Program-made: the position numbers and the translations under genes
Shown: in pieces, positions 1 through 7,378 of the stretch
Layout of the letters: every line of letters starts with the position of its first letter
How positions within the stretch are numbered: position 1 is the stretch's first letter
Origin: Ktedonobacteraceae bacterium
GTDB lineage: Bacteria > Chloroflexota > Ktedonobacteria > Ktedonobacterales > Ktedonobacteraceae
Assembly: GCA_019240835.1 (NCBI GenBank)
Contig: JAFAXQ010000150.1
Coordinates: 1-38,037 of the forward strand
Length of the DNA: 38,037 bases
Reading direction: 5' to 3'
The notes under the pieces: generated by a model
The model's database searches: none
What the model saw: the letters and a program-made list of their open reading frames with translations, nothing else
What the model was told of the DNA's origin: nothing

Positions 1-101
1 AGCATGCCTGGGCGTAGCAGGTCTGCTGGATAGTGAGTTGTTCCGCTCACTTTGCCTTGTGCATCGGGTCGAGGCAGCGATATGCCGATGAAGCCTGTCA
101 T
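1..101 (-). CDS. Xanthine dehydrogenase-type molybdenum subunit, N-terminal fragment (cut by window start)
   Basis: Only the first 33 codons lie in the window. They read MTGFIGISLPRPDAQGKV and then SGTTHYPADLLRPGM, the usual opening of the large molybdopterin subunit of the xanthine dehydrogenase/CO dehydrogenase family, where a P-R-x-D-A-x-x-K-V-x-G segment precedes Y-x-x-D. The ATG overlaps the TGA of the upstream FAD/FeS gene (ATGA), so the two are translationally coupled. With the urate genes upstream, the enzyme most likely oxidises hypoxanthine/xanthine to urate. Substrate residues are outside the window, so this rests on context. It could be another purine or aldehyde hydroxylase of the same family. 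Confidence 0.75.
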   Translation of the reverse strand, partial: MTGFIGISLPRPDAQGKVSGTTHYPADLLRPGM

Positions 102-1483
102 GCTTGATTTCCTATCTTCATAACAGCGTCGAGGATCTTACGGTAGCCAGTGCAGCGGCAGATGTTGCCGCTGAGTGCTGTACGTACTTGCTCAAGGTCG
201 GGATGTGCATATTCTGTAAGCAGTTTGGCACCAGCCATGATCATCCCTGGAATGCAATAGCCGCACTGTACAGCAGCGCAATCGATGAACGCCTGTTGTA
301 GAGGGTGAAGAGCTGTGCCCTTTGCCAACCCTTCAATTGTAGTGATAGTAGCGTTGTGCGCTTGAGGGGCTGGCACCAAGCAAGACATGACAGCCTGCCC
401 ATTGAGCCAGACTGTGCAGGCACCGCACTCGCCCTCGGCGCAACCCTCTTTTGTACCCGTCAGGTGTGCGTCTTCGCGCAGCATAGTGAGCAGTGTTTTG
501 TGTTGAGCATGGGCGAATCGATAGGGCTTGCCATTGATGGTGGTCATGATGGTGCCATCAAGCTTGCTGTGCTCTACTGGGCTATTTCCGGTTTCTAGCA
601 GGACTGGCCGCTCTGCCCATGCCATCTTCTCAGGGCCGACGGCGAGACGCTGTAGACCGTGCATAACGAGGTTGGCTAATGTGGCGCGGCGGTAGGTGCC
701 TGAGCCACGTATGTCGTCGATGGGCCTGACGTCTTCCTTGGCGCGTTGCCCAGCTTGACGACAGATACTATCGCTGAGTTGTTTGCCACGCAGATATGCT
801 TCGACGGTAGCGGCATGAACGATAGTCGGTGCTAGGCAACCCAAGGTGATTTGTGCATCACTAACATACCCATCCACAACCGTCAGTACAAAGGCGACGT
901 TGATGACAGAGATCGCTTGTGCGCGTCGTAGTCCCAGTTTGAGAAAGAGTCCGCGCTGCTGAGTCGTCATAGCGGGAAAGCGAAGCTCGCGCAGCAATTC
1001 GTTCGGCTGCAGCACAGTGCGGCGCACGCCAAGGTAGAAGTCGCGTAGAGGTACCACACGCTCGCCCTGGCTACTCGTCAGGACCGCCTCAGCGCCTAGT
1101 GCTAGCAGCGGCGTGATAGTGTCATTAGCAGGCGAAGCTGTGACGAGGTTGCCAGCCACAGTGGCACGCGTGCGAATCTGCGGAGCCCCAACCTCCCAAC
1201 AAGCCTGTACGAATGGTGGAGCATATTGTACACACGCTGGCGATGCCACGACATCGTTATGCGTAGCAAGCCCTCCAAGGTGAAGCCAGCCATTCTCATA
1301 GCGTACATACTTCAGGTCATGCAGAGCGCTAATATCAATGAGCGTAGCAGTTGGGTGTATACCACGCTGCAGTTCAACTAGCACATCGGTACCACCCGCG
1401 ATGAGTCGCGCCTGCCCGCCCTGCTCCTGCAACAATGACAACGTCTCCTCAAGACTGCTTGGTTGTAGATAGTTTTGCCACAT
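98..1483 (-). CDS. Fused FAD-binding / [2Fe-2S] subunit of a xanthine dehydrogenase-type molybdoenzyme
   Basis: The 461-residue protein joins two electron-transfer modules that are usually separate. Residues 1-285 are a CoxM-like FAD domain, with RLIAGGTDVL near 27-36 and RTRATVAGNL near 104-113 contacting FAD. Residues 310-461 are a CoxS-like iron-sulfur module: C348, C353, C356 and C368 fit the plant-ferredoxin [2Fe-2S] centre, and C407, C410, C442 and C444 fit the second, helical centre. The order FAD then FeS is the reverse of XdhA-type fusions, which start with FeS. Residues 285-310 look like a linker. Start: ATG at 1483 behind GGGGAAG, 3 bp after the hydroxyisourate hydrolase stop. It overlaps the next gene by ATGA. 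It should pass electrons from the molybdenum subunit to FAD and NAD+ or O2 during purine oxidation. Confidence 0.9.
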   Translation of the reverse strand: MWQNYLQPSSLEETLSLLQEQGGQARLIAGGTDVLVELQRGIHPTATLIDISALHDLKYVRYENGWLHLGGLATHNDVVASPACVQYAPPFVQACWEVGAPQIRTRATVAGNLVTASPANDTITPLLALGAEAVLTSSQGERVVPLRDFYLGVRRTVLQPNELLRELRFPAMTTQQRGLFLKLGLRRAQAISVINVAFVLTVVDGYVSDAQITLGCLAPTIVHAATVEAYLRGKQLSDSICRQAGQRAKEDVRPIDDIRGSGTYRRATLANLVMHGLQRLAVGPEKMAWAERPVLLETGNSPVEHSKLDGTIMTTINGKPYRFAHAQHKTLLTMLREDAHLTGTKEGCAEGECGACTVWLNGQAVMSCLVPAPQAHNATITTIEGLAKGTALHPLQQAFIDCAAVQCGYCIPGMIMAGAKLLTEYAHPDLEQVRTALSGNICRCTGYRKILDAVMKIGNQA

Positions 1484-1486
1484 AGC

Positions 1487-1858
1487 TCAACTTCCCCGGT
1501 AGGTGCTGTAAGCCCAAGGTGAGATCAGTAACGGGATATGGTAGTGGGCAGTGGGGTCGGTGATGCCGAAGCGGACCGGAACACTATCCAGAAACGGCGG
1601 TAGTGTAGTCGTCACTGGCTGCGCATTGAAGTAAGCTCCTACAGCAAACACCAACTCATAGACGCCTGCAGTCAACTCCTCATCTGCAAGCAGCGGCTCA
1701 TCTACCTGCCCATCGGCATTGGTACGCATCGTCTTGAGGTGGACACGCTGCACATCTTGCGTCTGTGTAGGTTCCAGCCGCCATAGGTCGATCAACATAC
1801 CAGCGGCAGGGCATCCATGCACTGTGTCAAGCACATGTGTGGTAAGACGACCTTCCAT
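1487..1858 (-). CDS. uraH: 5-Hydroxyisourate hydrolase (transthyretin-related)
   Basis: It hydrolyses 5-hydroxyisourate, the product of urate oxidase, to OHCU on the way to allantoin. The 123-residue length is typical for the family. Visible signatures are the N-terminal LTTHVLDTVHGCPA segment, whose histidine is one of the active-site residues, an internal FAVGAYF strand, and a C-terminal HYHIPLL stretch ending in YRGS, the tetrapeptide that separates these hydrolases from transthyretin. No signal peptide is seen, so it is cytoplasmic. An AGGAAGGAAGAG ribosome site precedes the ATG. It lies 19 bp after urate oxidase and 3 bp before the dehydrogenase subunit, consistent with one transcript. 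Confidence 0.95.
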   Translation of the reverse strand: MEGRLTTHVLDTVHGCPAAGMLIDLWRLEPTQTQDVQRVHLKTMRTNADGQVDEPLLADEELTAGVYELVFAVGAYFNAQPVTTTLPPFLDSVPVRFGITDPTAHYHIPLLISPWAYSTYRGS

Positions 1859-1877
1859 CTCTCTTCCTTCCTCTCGC

Positions 1878-2807
1878 TCATATGTCCCTGGTGAGCGTCA
1901 ATTTTATTGTCCCGTACGCCGGAAATGGTTCGCTATACACCTTCACCTTGGCATCAGTGTCGGAGGTAGCCACCGGCTCCTTTGTGCGATTCTGCGCTTC
2001 AAACGAAACTTCGCTGAGCTGTGGAAAGCGCCGTAGGAGACGCTGTCCCATCTCATGCACGAGATGCTGTATCGACTCGCTCACAAACTCGTGAAAGACG
2101 ACTTGCACGAAATCACGCACCTGCTCAGCAGCGACATAGTGTTTGAAACTAGGGTCCACCAGGTCAAAACTATCTGTATACTTCCAGTATACATCCAGGT
2201 AGACAAACAGTGGGCGATCAGAGCGCTCTGGCAGCGTCGTATAGCTATCACGCACGAAGCGCGTGAAGGCGCTACCCGTCACCTTCAGCAACTGTAGCCC
2301 AACCCGCCCGCAGCGATGCGCACTGATGACAGCCTCTGCGCCCACACGACTAAAATCGACCATTGCCATCGCATAGTCGGCATGCGAGCGGCTAAATAGT
2401 ACATTGCTCAGCTTGAAAGCAATGCCGTCAGGAACAGTGGCTGCTGCGAAAGGAAGTTCACGACCCGTAAGGCGCAGTTGTTCCATCTGTGGATACGTCT
2501 CCAGGAAATACCGTCCTAGCATAGCGAGAAAGTCCTCAAGCGTCGCACCATCGAATATGAGCGCCTGCTTGAGTACAAAGTTCTTCATGCTATCGGTTGC
2601 CACCACATTCGTGTTGTCGCCTTGAGTGTAGGCTGGAAGAAAATTATCACCGAAAACCTCGACATCCACCTCTAGGGCGAACACAACATTGTCTCTGCCT
2701 GTAAAAGAGGATTCGTGAATTGGCGTAATGCCCTTCAGTGGGGTGGCATAGACGCGGTAAACTGGCACACAAAGCTTGCCATAGCTGATCTGCCATCTTG
2801 TGGACAT
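1878..2807 (-). CDS. pucL: Urate oxidase (factor-independent urate hydroxylase)
   Basis: A cofactor-free uricase that converts urate and O2 to 5-hydroxyisourate and H2O2. The 309-residue protein shows the tandem T-fold pattern: YGKLCVPVYRV at the N-terminus with K11, and GDNTNVVATDSMKNF near 63-77 with T71. K11 and T71 match the catalytic Lys-Thr pair of the family. The reading frame is open upstream to 2843, but the ATG at 2807 is preferred: it has GAGGAG ten bases upstream, and the residues before it (KRRRDI) are unlike the family start. It heads the minus-strand operon uricase, hydroxyisourate hydrolase, dehydrogenase. No OHCU decarboxylase or allantoinase is in the window. Confidence 0.96.
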   Translation of the reverse strand: MSTRWQISYGKLCVPVYRVYATPLKGITPIHESSFTGRDNVVFALEVDVEVFGDNFLPAYTQGDNTNVVATDSMKNFVLKQALIFDGATLEDFLAMLGRYFLETYPQMEQLRLTGRELPFAAATVPDGIAFKLSNVLFSRSHADYAMAMVDFSRVGAEAVISAHRCGRVGLQLLKVTGSAFTRFVRDSYTTLPERSDRPLFVYLDVYWKYTDSFDLVDPSFKHYVAAEQVRDFVQVVFHEFVSESIQHLVHEMGQRLLRRFPQLSEVSFEAQNRTKEPVATSDTDAKVKVYSEPFPAYGTIKLTLTRDI

Positions 2808-2859
2808 GATATCACGTCTCCTCTTCATAAGATAGATAGGCAATATGATAATCAGTCAG

Positions 2860-2888
2860 ATTATATCAGCACTGTGACCGTATGGGAA
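2860..2888 (-). promoter_or_regulatory. Candidate promoter of the urate operon
   Basis: On the minus strand, TTCCCA (2888-2883) and a perfect TATAAT (2865-2860) are separated by 17 bp, about 53 bp upstream of the uricase ATG. The -10 is strong and the -35 matches 4 of 6 bases. No operator-like dyad was recognised here. Confidence 0.4.
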
Positions 2889-2937
2889 CTCTAGCGTACA
2901 GAAGCGGTTCCCCCAGCAATCGGGTGCTGGGAGTTGA

Positions 2938-3277
2938 AAAAGCAAAGAGAGGTTGCTCCTGTCCCAGCAGCATGAGGGGCTGCTCCCCTTGCTCTGGCAA
3001 GGCGAGCGGGAACCAGCCCTGGCCTACACGGCCTGGCTGGCCTGCCAGCGGGGATGGGCCTGCGGCGTGGCAAGAGGCGGTCCGCTATGTGCAGAGGCAA
3101 CGCGACTGGATGGGCACCTACCAGCAGTGGCAACCCGATGGGCTGGGGGAACGTGCGGTCGCCGTGGGAAGCAATCTGCGCCTGCAAAAACGCGGCATGC
3201 CCTGGAAGCGTGCCACTGCTGTGGTAGCTCTGCGGGTTGGGCGCATTCATGCTGACCGGCAACCCGCTGCTGCTTAG
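2938..3277 (+). pseudogene. Transposase C-terminal remnant, frameshifted
   Basis: Two overlapping reading frames together resemble the end of a transposase. The first carries QQHEGLLPLLWQGEREPAL and ALAYTAWLACQRG. The second, one frame off from about 3050, carries EAVRYVQRQRDWMGTYQQW, then GERAVAVGSNLRLQKRGM and WKRATAVVALRV. Intact relatives of this type have a G-S-G-x-V-E-R-A-V motif followed by an R-x-K-x-R-G-M-x-W segment; here the glycine/serine part is damaged. No start, no N-terminal catalytic part and no terminal inverted repeats were found. The local GC content is clearly higher than that of the neighbouring genes, suggesting a separate origin. Family assignment is from memory of motif shape and is uncertain. 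Confidence 0.5.
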
Positions 3278-3321
3278 CACCCCCTACTTGGTCGAACCTT
3301 GAGCACCCTCCGCCTTTGCAG

Positions 3322-3350
3322 TCGACAGATGCCATGTGATAGGCTATAGT
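3322..3350 (+). promoter_or_regulatory. Promoter of XRE regulator copy 1
   Basis: TCGACA (3322-3327), a 17-bp spacer and TATAGT (3345-3350). The same -35/-10 pair with the same spacer and almost the same spacer sequence (ending GTGATAGGC) occurs before copies 2 and 3. Upstream bases GAGCACC-TC-GCCTTTGCA are also shared. Confidence 0.75.
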
Positions 3351-3351
3351 G

Positions 3352-3387
3352 TCCTCACTGAAAGCACGTATGCATACACAGTGAGGA
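3352..3387 (+). promoter_or_regulatory. Conserved dyad TCCTCACT / AGTGAGGA covering the ribosome site of copy 1
   Basis: Perfect 8-bp inverted repeat: TCCTCACT at 3352-3359 and AGTGAGGA at 3380-3387, 20 bp apart. The right arm contains the Shine-Dalgarno GAGGAG for the ATG at 3396, and the left arm falls at the expected transcription start. It could be an operator or, in RNA, a stem hiding the ribosome site. Copies 2 and 3 keep the arms while the loop changes. Confidence 0.6.
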
Positions 3388-3395
3388 GCACAAGC

Positions 3396-4793
3396 ATGAA
3401 GCGAGACAGACTGGTAGTAGCGCGGGTCAGGAAGCAGTTGACCTTAGAGCATGCTGCCGAACTGCTTGGCGTCAACGCCAATACCCTGTACAAGTGGGAA
3501 GCGGGCAAAGCCACCCCACGCTTCTACAATATCCAGAAGCTCTGTGAAGTCTATGGGGCCTCCGCCTGGGAACTGGGCTTAGATATCGTACCGGAGGTCG
3601 TCACCTCGCAAGCGCTGGCCACCAACCAAGCCTTGAGCACGTTCATGCAGACCGATCTAACCCTGCGCCTGCTCGTCCTCGTCTTTGAGCCACATCGGGT
3701 GACCTACCAGCACCTGCAACAGCTGCAAGAGAGGATTCGACAGATTCTTGAGGAGGAGCCTGCTATCGACAATGACCTGATCTCACGACGGGAGGCCTTG
3801 CATCGGCTCGCGTTGTTGCCCTTTGCCACTTTGCAACTCAGTGCGTTGGGTGCCTCCTTGAGCCGTCCCATCGAAGATATTCTCACACAGTGTGCAGCAG
3901 GGATTGCTGCTTGTTGGCACCTAAGCAAGAGTGCGGAGGGGTCAGACCTTGCCCTGGCCTTCAGGTGTGTATCGGGCTATCTGCCTACCCTCAAAGCGAT
4001 TGTCAAAGACAGTTCACAGTACCGCAAGGCGGCAGCTACTCTAGCGGGGCAGTGTGCGTTGCTGCAAACGATGCTCGGCTGGCATCTGCAAGGACTCAAG
4101 GAGGCTGAGCAGTATGCCCAAGAGGCGGTGATCTATAGTAGAGAAGCTCAGGATATCCCGCTTTTGGTGAGTGCCTTGGATTATGCTGCCTGGATGCATT
4201 CCTACGCCAAGCGCGACCAGCAAGCCTTGCATACCATCGAACAAGCGCTCCCCTTGCTCAAACCCAAGTCGCATATTGCTCCCCTCCCTTCTCATCTTCG
4301 TGGGGGAGTCTATAGTACACTCGCCGTTATGCAAGCCAAGAATGGACAAGACGCAGGTGATTCACTGGGTCTGGCAAGGGAAACCTTCTTCTCGTCAGCG
4401 AGTGATGAGCCTTGTTTTGTGTATATAGTAGACCACAGAGCATCTGGAATTGTTGTGAATGATGCTGCCGTCCAGTATTACCAGGGGAAAGCGGAGAGAG
4501 CGTTGGATGCGTTGAGTCAAGTCATCGATCCAGAAACGTTGGTTGCAAAAATACCGTTGCCAGAGAGAGCACGTATCGAGACATTCAACGATATGGCACG
4601 AGCAGTGCTCAGAAGTGAAAATAAGGAGATGGAACGCGTGATTTACTTTTGGCGAGCAGCCCTTGAGGGAGCGCTGAAACTGCACAGTGAGCAGCGCTTC
4701 AGCGAGGTGCTGGTTACCTATGAGATCATGGGGAGTCTGTGGCCCAGAGAGAAACGCATCACAGAATTGCGCGATCTCGTTGTTCACTGGTAG
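3396..4793 (+). CDS. XRE-family regulator with helical-repeat sensor domain, copy 1
   Basis: Residues 1-63 form an XRE/Cro-like helix-turn-helix: LTLEHAAELLGV then NANTLYKWEAGKATPR, with the recognition helix in NTLYKWE. Residues 100-465 are almost all helical, with TPR-like pairs such as LKEAEQYAQEAVIYSREA and RDQQALHTIEQALPLLKP. This layout is that of regulators whose helical repeats bind a peptide or protein ligand (RRNPP-like in general shape); the ligand is unknown. The ATG at 3396 has GTGAGGAG eight bases upstream; the frame is open earlier but without a ribosome site. Length is 465 residues. Three relatives are in the window (5943, 36963 and the one cut at 38037). It is placed just after a transposase remnant. 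Confidence 0.85.
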   Translation: MKRDRLVVARVRKQLTLEHAAELLGVNANTLYKWEAGKATPRFYNIQKLCEVYGASAWELGLDIVPEVVTSQALATNQALSTFMQTDLTLRLLVLVFEPHRVTYQHLQQLQERIRQILEEEPAIDNDLISRREALHRLALLPFATLQLSALGASLSRPIEDILTQCAAGIAACWHLSKSAEGSDLALAFRCVSGYLPTLKAIVKDSSQYRKAAATLAGQCALLQTMLGWHLQGLKEAEQYAQEAVIYSREAQDIPLLVSALDYAAWMHSYAKRDQQALHTIEQALPLLKPKSHIAPLPSHLRGGVYSTLAVMQAKNGQDAGDSLGLARETFFSSASDEPCFVYIVDHRASGIVVNDAAVQYYQGKAERALDALSQVIDPETLVAKIPLPERARIETFNDMARAVLRSENKEMERVIYFWRAALEGALKLHSEQRFSEVLVTYEIMGSLWPREKRITELRDLVVHW

Positions 4794-4826
4794 TACACCT
4801 CTCGTCCTCGAACGTCACCACCTGAG

Positions 4827-4861
4827 AGCCCTCTTCTTGCGACAATTGCAAGAAGAGGGCT
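4827..4861. terminator. Perfect 14-bp hairpin between convergent genes
   Basis: AGCCCTCTTCTTGC (4827-4840), a 7-base loop and its exact complement (4848-4861). It sits between the end of XRE copy 1 and the end of the receiver gene that runs the other way, so it can serve both. No T-tract follows, so intrinsic termination is likely but not certain. Confidence 0.55.
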
Positions 4862-4965
4862 TCGTAGGGTTCATGCGTTGCCTCGCGGGGAATATGGCGA
4901 CCGCAAGAGTCACCGTGGGGCGGACTGCTGACGTGCTGCGTGTCTTTGCTTTGACATAGTTCATC

Positions 4966-5373
4966 TCACTTCTCTTGCTCTTGTCCCAGAAGAGCAAGTG
5001 GGTCAGCTGGAGCTGCAACTAGGGCCAGCACCTCACGAATGCGAAACGGCTTCAAGAGTGGCACAGCCAGCACCCCACCTCCGATACGCTGCACCACAAG
5101 CTTTTTGCTGTCCTCCTGCGTAAGCATCATGACGAGCATTGCCTGTGGACACATGACCCTGAGCCGCATGAGCGCCTGCGCACTCTCGGGCCGATCAGCA
5201 TGCAGGGCCACAAAGGCGATATCAGGCGGTTGCTCGTGAAAACGTGGGTACGCTGCCAACGCTGCTTCATAGTCCTTGAAGATCAGCACATGGTGACCGC
5301 CTTGTGGCAGGTTCAGCGCGAAGATGGCTCGTATCGTGCGTGATGGCTCAATCACCAGGATGCGCTTACCCAT
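4966..5373 (-). CDS. Degenerate response-regulator receiver domain protein
   Basis: A stand-alone CheY-like fold of 135 residues. It starts with MGKRILVIEPSRTIRAIF, the usual first strand and helix, and keeps T85 (VMMLT) and K108 (VPLLKPF), the Thr and Lys of receivers. The phospho-acceptor strand reads DIAFVALHAD, placing A56 where aspartate normally sits, and the acidic pair of strand 1 is reduced to E9. It is therefore probably not phosphorylated in the usual way. The ATG at 5373 has AGGAGG seven bases upstream and lies inside the last codons of the preceding gene, showing translational coupling. A C-terminal tail (PLALLGQEQEK) has no output domain. Confidence 0.8.
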   Translation of the reverse strand: MGKRILVIEPSRTIRAIFALNLPQGGHHVLIFKDYEAALAAYPRFHEQPPDIAFVALHADRPESAQALMRLRVMCPQAMLVMMLTQEDSKKLVVQRIGGGVLAVPLLKPFRIREVLALVAAPADPLALLGQEQEK

Positions 5374-5611
5374 TAGGTTCCTCCTGCACATCACACCAGG
5401 CACCACTCTCTACAAGCGCCTGTGCTTCTTGGTGCCTGCCTGCTTCAATGAGCCGGAGCATGCGCTCTGCCCCTTGCTCCATACGTGCGATAATAAAGTC
5501 ATGGCGTGCGCCGCCAGCAGCCAGCCCGTACAGCCCGAGCCGTGCCGCCTCTTCTTCTAACGCCTGTTGTTGTCTGAATCGCGCTATCTCACTGTTGTTA
5601 TTGATAGACAT
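5366..5611 (-). CDS. Small protein of unknown function, coupled to receiver gene
   Basis: An 81-residue, mostly helical protein (ARFRQQQALEEEAARLGLYG, ARMEQGAERMLRLIEAGRHQ). No known domain is recognised. The ATG has GAGGAG nine bases upstream. Its last 8 bp overlap the receiver start, so the two probably work together, for example as a partner that binds the receiver; that is inference. It has no signal peptide or membrane segment. Confidence 0.7.
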   Translation of the reverse strand: MSINNNSEIARFRQQQALEEEAARLGLYGLAAGGARHDFIIARMEQGAERMLRLIEAGRHQEAQALVESGAWCDVQEEPNG

Positions 5612-5624
5612 GGCTTTATGCTCC

Positions 5625-5672
5625 TCATTTGCTCTCTATGCTTTCACCTACGTAAGGCAACGCGCTCATCAT
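5625..5672 (-). CDS. 15-residue small ORF with strong ribosome site, upstream of the receiver operon
   Basis: The minus strand reads MMSALPYVGESIESK and stops. GAGGAG lies five bases before the ATG. Its TGA overlaps the Shine-Dalgarno of the 81-residue gene (TGAGGAG), 13 bp before that gene's ATG. The product could be a leader peptide that controls entry to the next gene, or a genuine micro-peptide. There is no hydrophobic export segment. ORFs of this length occur by chance; the ribosome site and the coupling geometry are the support. Confidence 0.35.
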   Translation of the reverse strand: MMSALPYVGESIESK

Positions 5673-5868
5673 GTTATCTCCTCGACTCTTGGTTGTTCAC
5701 TGAATAGTGAGAACCTTTTTGAGTGTAACAGGTACACTCCCAAATTTGCAGAGTTTTCTCGATGTCTTTCTCGTCTCTTCCAGGCTTGCTTACCTCGTTC
5801 TGTCGGCCTCTTCTCCTCTCCCTTTCTCAGCTCCTCTTCTGCTCTTTGAGCACCTTCTGCCTTTGCAC
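5673..5868. other. Divergent intergenic region with a 7-bp palindrome
   Basis: Between the receiver operon (minus) and XRE copy 2 (plus). It holds a perfect dyad GAGTGTA-ACAGG-TACACTC (5721-5739) and an imperfect one around GGTTGTTCACTGAATAGTGA (5691-5710), both candidates for operators of the minus-strand operon. No convincing -35/-10 pair for that operon was found. The rest is pyrimidine-rich with no gene. Confidence 0.4.
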
Positions 5869-5897
5869 TGGACAGGGAGCATGTGATAGGCTATAGT
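5869..5897 (+). promoter_or_regulatory. Promoter of XRE regulator copy 2
   Basis: TGGACA (5869-5874), 17 bp, TATAGT (5892-5897). It is nearly identical to the promoters of copies 1 and 3, including the upstream TTTGAGCACCTTCTGCC segment. It may also drive the glucan lyase gene downstream. Confidence 0.75.
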
Positions 5898-5898
5898 G

Positions 5899-5934
5899 TC
5901 CTCACTAAAAGCACAGAAACCTAACAAGTGAGGA
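5899..5934 (+). promoter_or_regulatory. Conserved dyad covering the ribosome site of copy 2
   Basis: TCCTCACT (5899-5906) and AGTGAGGA (5927-5934), again 20 bp apart. The loop sequence differs from copy 1 apart from the AAAGCAC next to the left arm. The right arm contains the Shine-Dalgarno sequence of the ATG at 5943. Confidence 0.6.
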
Positions 5935-5942
5935 GCACAGTC

Positions 5943-7337
5943 ATGAAGCGAGAAAGATTGGTAGCAGCGCGGGTCAGGAGGCATTGGACCTTAGAGGAAG
6001 CAGCCGAACGCCTTGGGGTGAACGCCAATACCCTGTACAAGTGGGAAGCAGGCAAAGCGGCACCGCGCTTCTATAATATCCAGAAGCTCTGCGAGGTCTA
6101 TGAGGCATCAGCCTGGGAACTGGGCTTAGATATGGTGCAGGAGGTCGTGACCTCGCAAGCGCTGGCTACCAACGAAGCCTTGAGCGGGTTGATGCAGTCC
6201 GATCTGACCCTGCGCTTGCTCGTCCTCGTCTTTGAGCCACATCGGGTGTCCTGCCAGCACCTACAACACCTGCAAGAGAGGATTCGTCGTATCCTTGAGG
6301 AGGAGCTTACTACGGAGCAAGATCTGATCTCACGGCGTGAGGCTCTTCATCGTCTCGCGTTACTGCCGTTTGCCACTTTGCATCTCAATGCCCTGGGAGC
6401 CTCCTTGAGCCGCCCCATTGAAGAGATTCTCACGCAGTGTGCAGCAGGGGTTGCTGCCTGTTGGCACCTGAGCAAGAGTGCGGAGGGGTCGGACCTTGCT
6501 CTGGCCTTCAGATGTGTGTCGGGCTATCTGCCCACCCTCAAAGCGATTGTCAAAGACTCCTCACAGTACCGCAGAGCAGCGGCTACTCTGGCAGGGCAGT
6601 GTGCGTTGTTGCAAACAATACTCGGCCTGCATCTGCAGGGACTCAAAGAGGCTGAGCAGTATGCCCAAGAGGCGGTGACCTACAGTAGAGAAGCTCAGGA
6701 TATCCCCCTTTTGGTGAGTGCCTTGCATTCTGCCACCTGGCTGTATTCCTACGCCAAGCGCTATCAGCAAGCCTTGCATACTATCGAACAAGCCATCCCC
6801 TTGCTCAAACCCAAATCGCGTATTGCCCCACTCTCACCTCTTCTTTGTGGGAGAGTCTATAGCGTGCGGGCCATCATGCAAGCCAAGAACGGGCAAGATG
6901 GAACTCCTTCGCTGAATCTGGCGAAGGAAGCTCTCTTGGCTCCATCAGATGATGAGCCGTGTTTTGCGGGTGTCGAGTTCACAGCATCTAATATTGTTTT
7001 GGATGAAGCCCACGTCCAGTGTTACCAGGGGAAGTTGGACGAGGTATTGAACTCACTGAGTCAAGTCATTGATCCAGAAACGCTGGTGGCAAAACTGCCG
7101 CTGCCAGAGAGGGTACGTATCGGAACACTCAATGACGTAGCGCGAGCTGTGCTGAAAGGCGAGCACAAGGAGATGGAACATGCGATTCACTTCTGGCGCG
7201 CAGCACTTGAGGGAGCAGTGAAACTACACAGCGAGCAACGCTTCAGCGAGGTACTGGTCACCTATGAGAGCATGCAGAGCCTGTGGCCGCGAGAGAAACG
7301 CATTTCAGAACTGCGCGATCTCATCATTCGCTGGTAA
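5943..7337 (+). CDS. XRE-family regulator with helical-repeat sensor domain, copy 2
   Basis: A 464-residue paralogue of the 3396 gene with the same two-part build: helix-turn-helix at 1-63 (WTLEEAAERLGVNANTLYKW) and a helical sensor region. The block SKSAEGSDLALAFRCVSGYL continuing to KDSSQYR is identical in all four family members. The segment after MQAKNGQDG differs strongly from copies 1, 3 and 4 (for example NIVLDEAHVQCYQGKLDEVL). The ATG at 5943 has GTGAGGAG eight bases upstream. The glucan lyase gene starts 41 bp after its stop with no terminator between, so it is probably co-transcribed and may regulate that gene. The effector is unknown. Confidence 0.85.
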   Translation: MKRERLVAARVRRHWTLEEAAERLGVNANTLYKWEAGKAAPRFYNIQKLCEVYEASAWELGLDMVQEVVTSQALATNEALSGLMQSDLTLRLLVLVFEPHRVSCQHLQHLQERIRRILEEELTTEQDLISRREALHRLALLPFATLHLNALGASLSRPIEEILTQCAAGVAACWHLSKSAEGSDLALAFRCVSGYLPTLKAIVKDSSQYRRAAATLAGQCALLQTILGLHLQGLKEAEQYAQEAVTYSREAQDIPLLVSALHSATWLYSYAKRYQQALHTIEQAIPLLKPKSRIAPLSPLLCGRVYSVRAIMQAKNGQDGTPSLNLAKEALLAPSDDEPCFAGVEFTASNIVLDEAHVQCYQGKLDEVLNSLSQVIDPETLVAKLPLPERVRIGTLNDVARAVLKGEHKEMEHAIHFWRAALEGAVKLHSEQRFSEVLVTYESMQSLWPREKRISELRDLIIRW

Positions 7338-7378
7338 CATATCTACAAGTCTCTCTTAACGTTATAAGGTGGTTTTCA

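Noticed and set aside
2882-3277. Long plus-strand frame and its minus-strand shadows read as an intact gene
   Set aside because: Neither frame has a ribosome site and the transposase-like similarity jumps between frames, so it is treated as a pseudogene.
3396-7337. Short signalling peptide genes cognate to the XRE-helical-repeat regulators, as in RRNPP systems
   Set aside because: Gaps after copies 1-4 were read for short ORFs with a ribosome site and a hydrophobic export segment; none qualified. The 15-residue ORF at 5625-5672 lacks such a segment and faces the other way.
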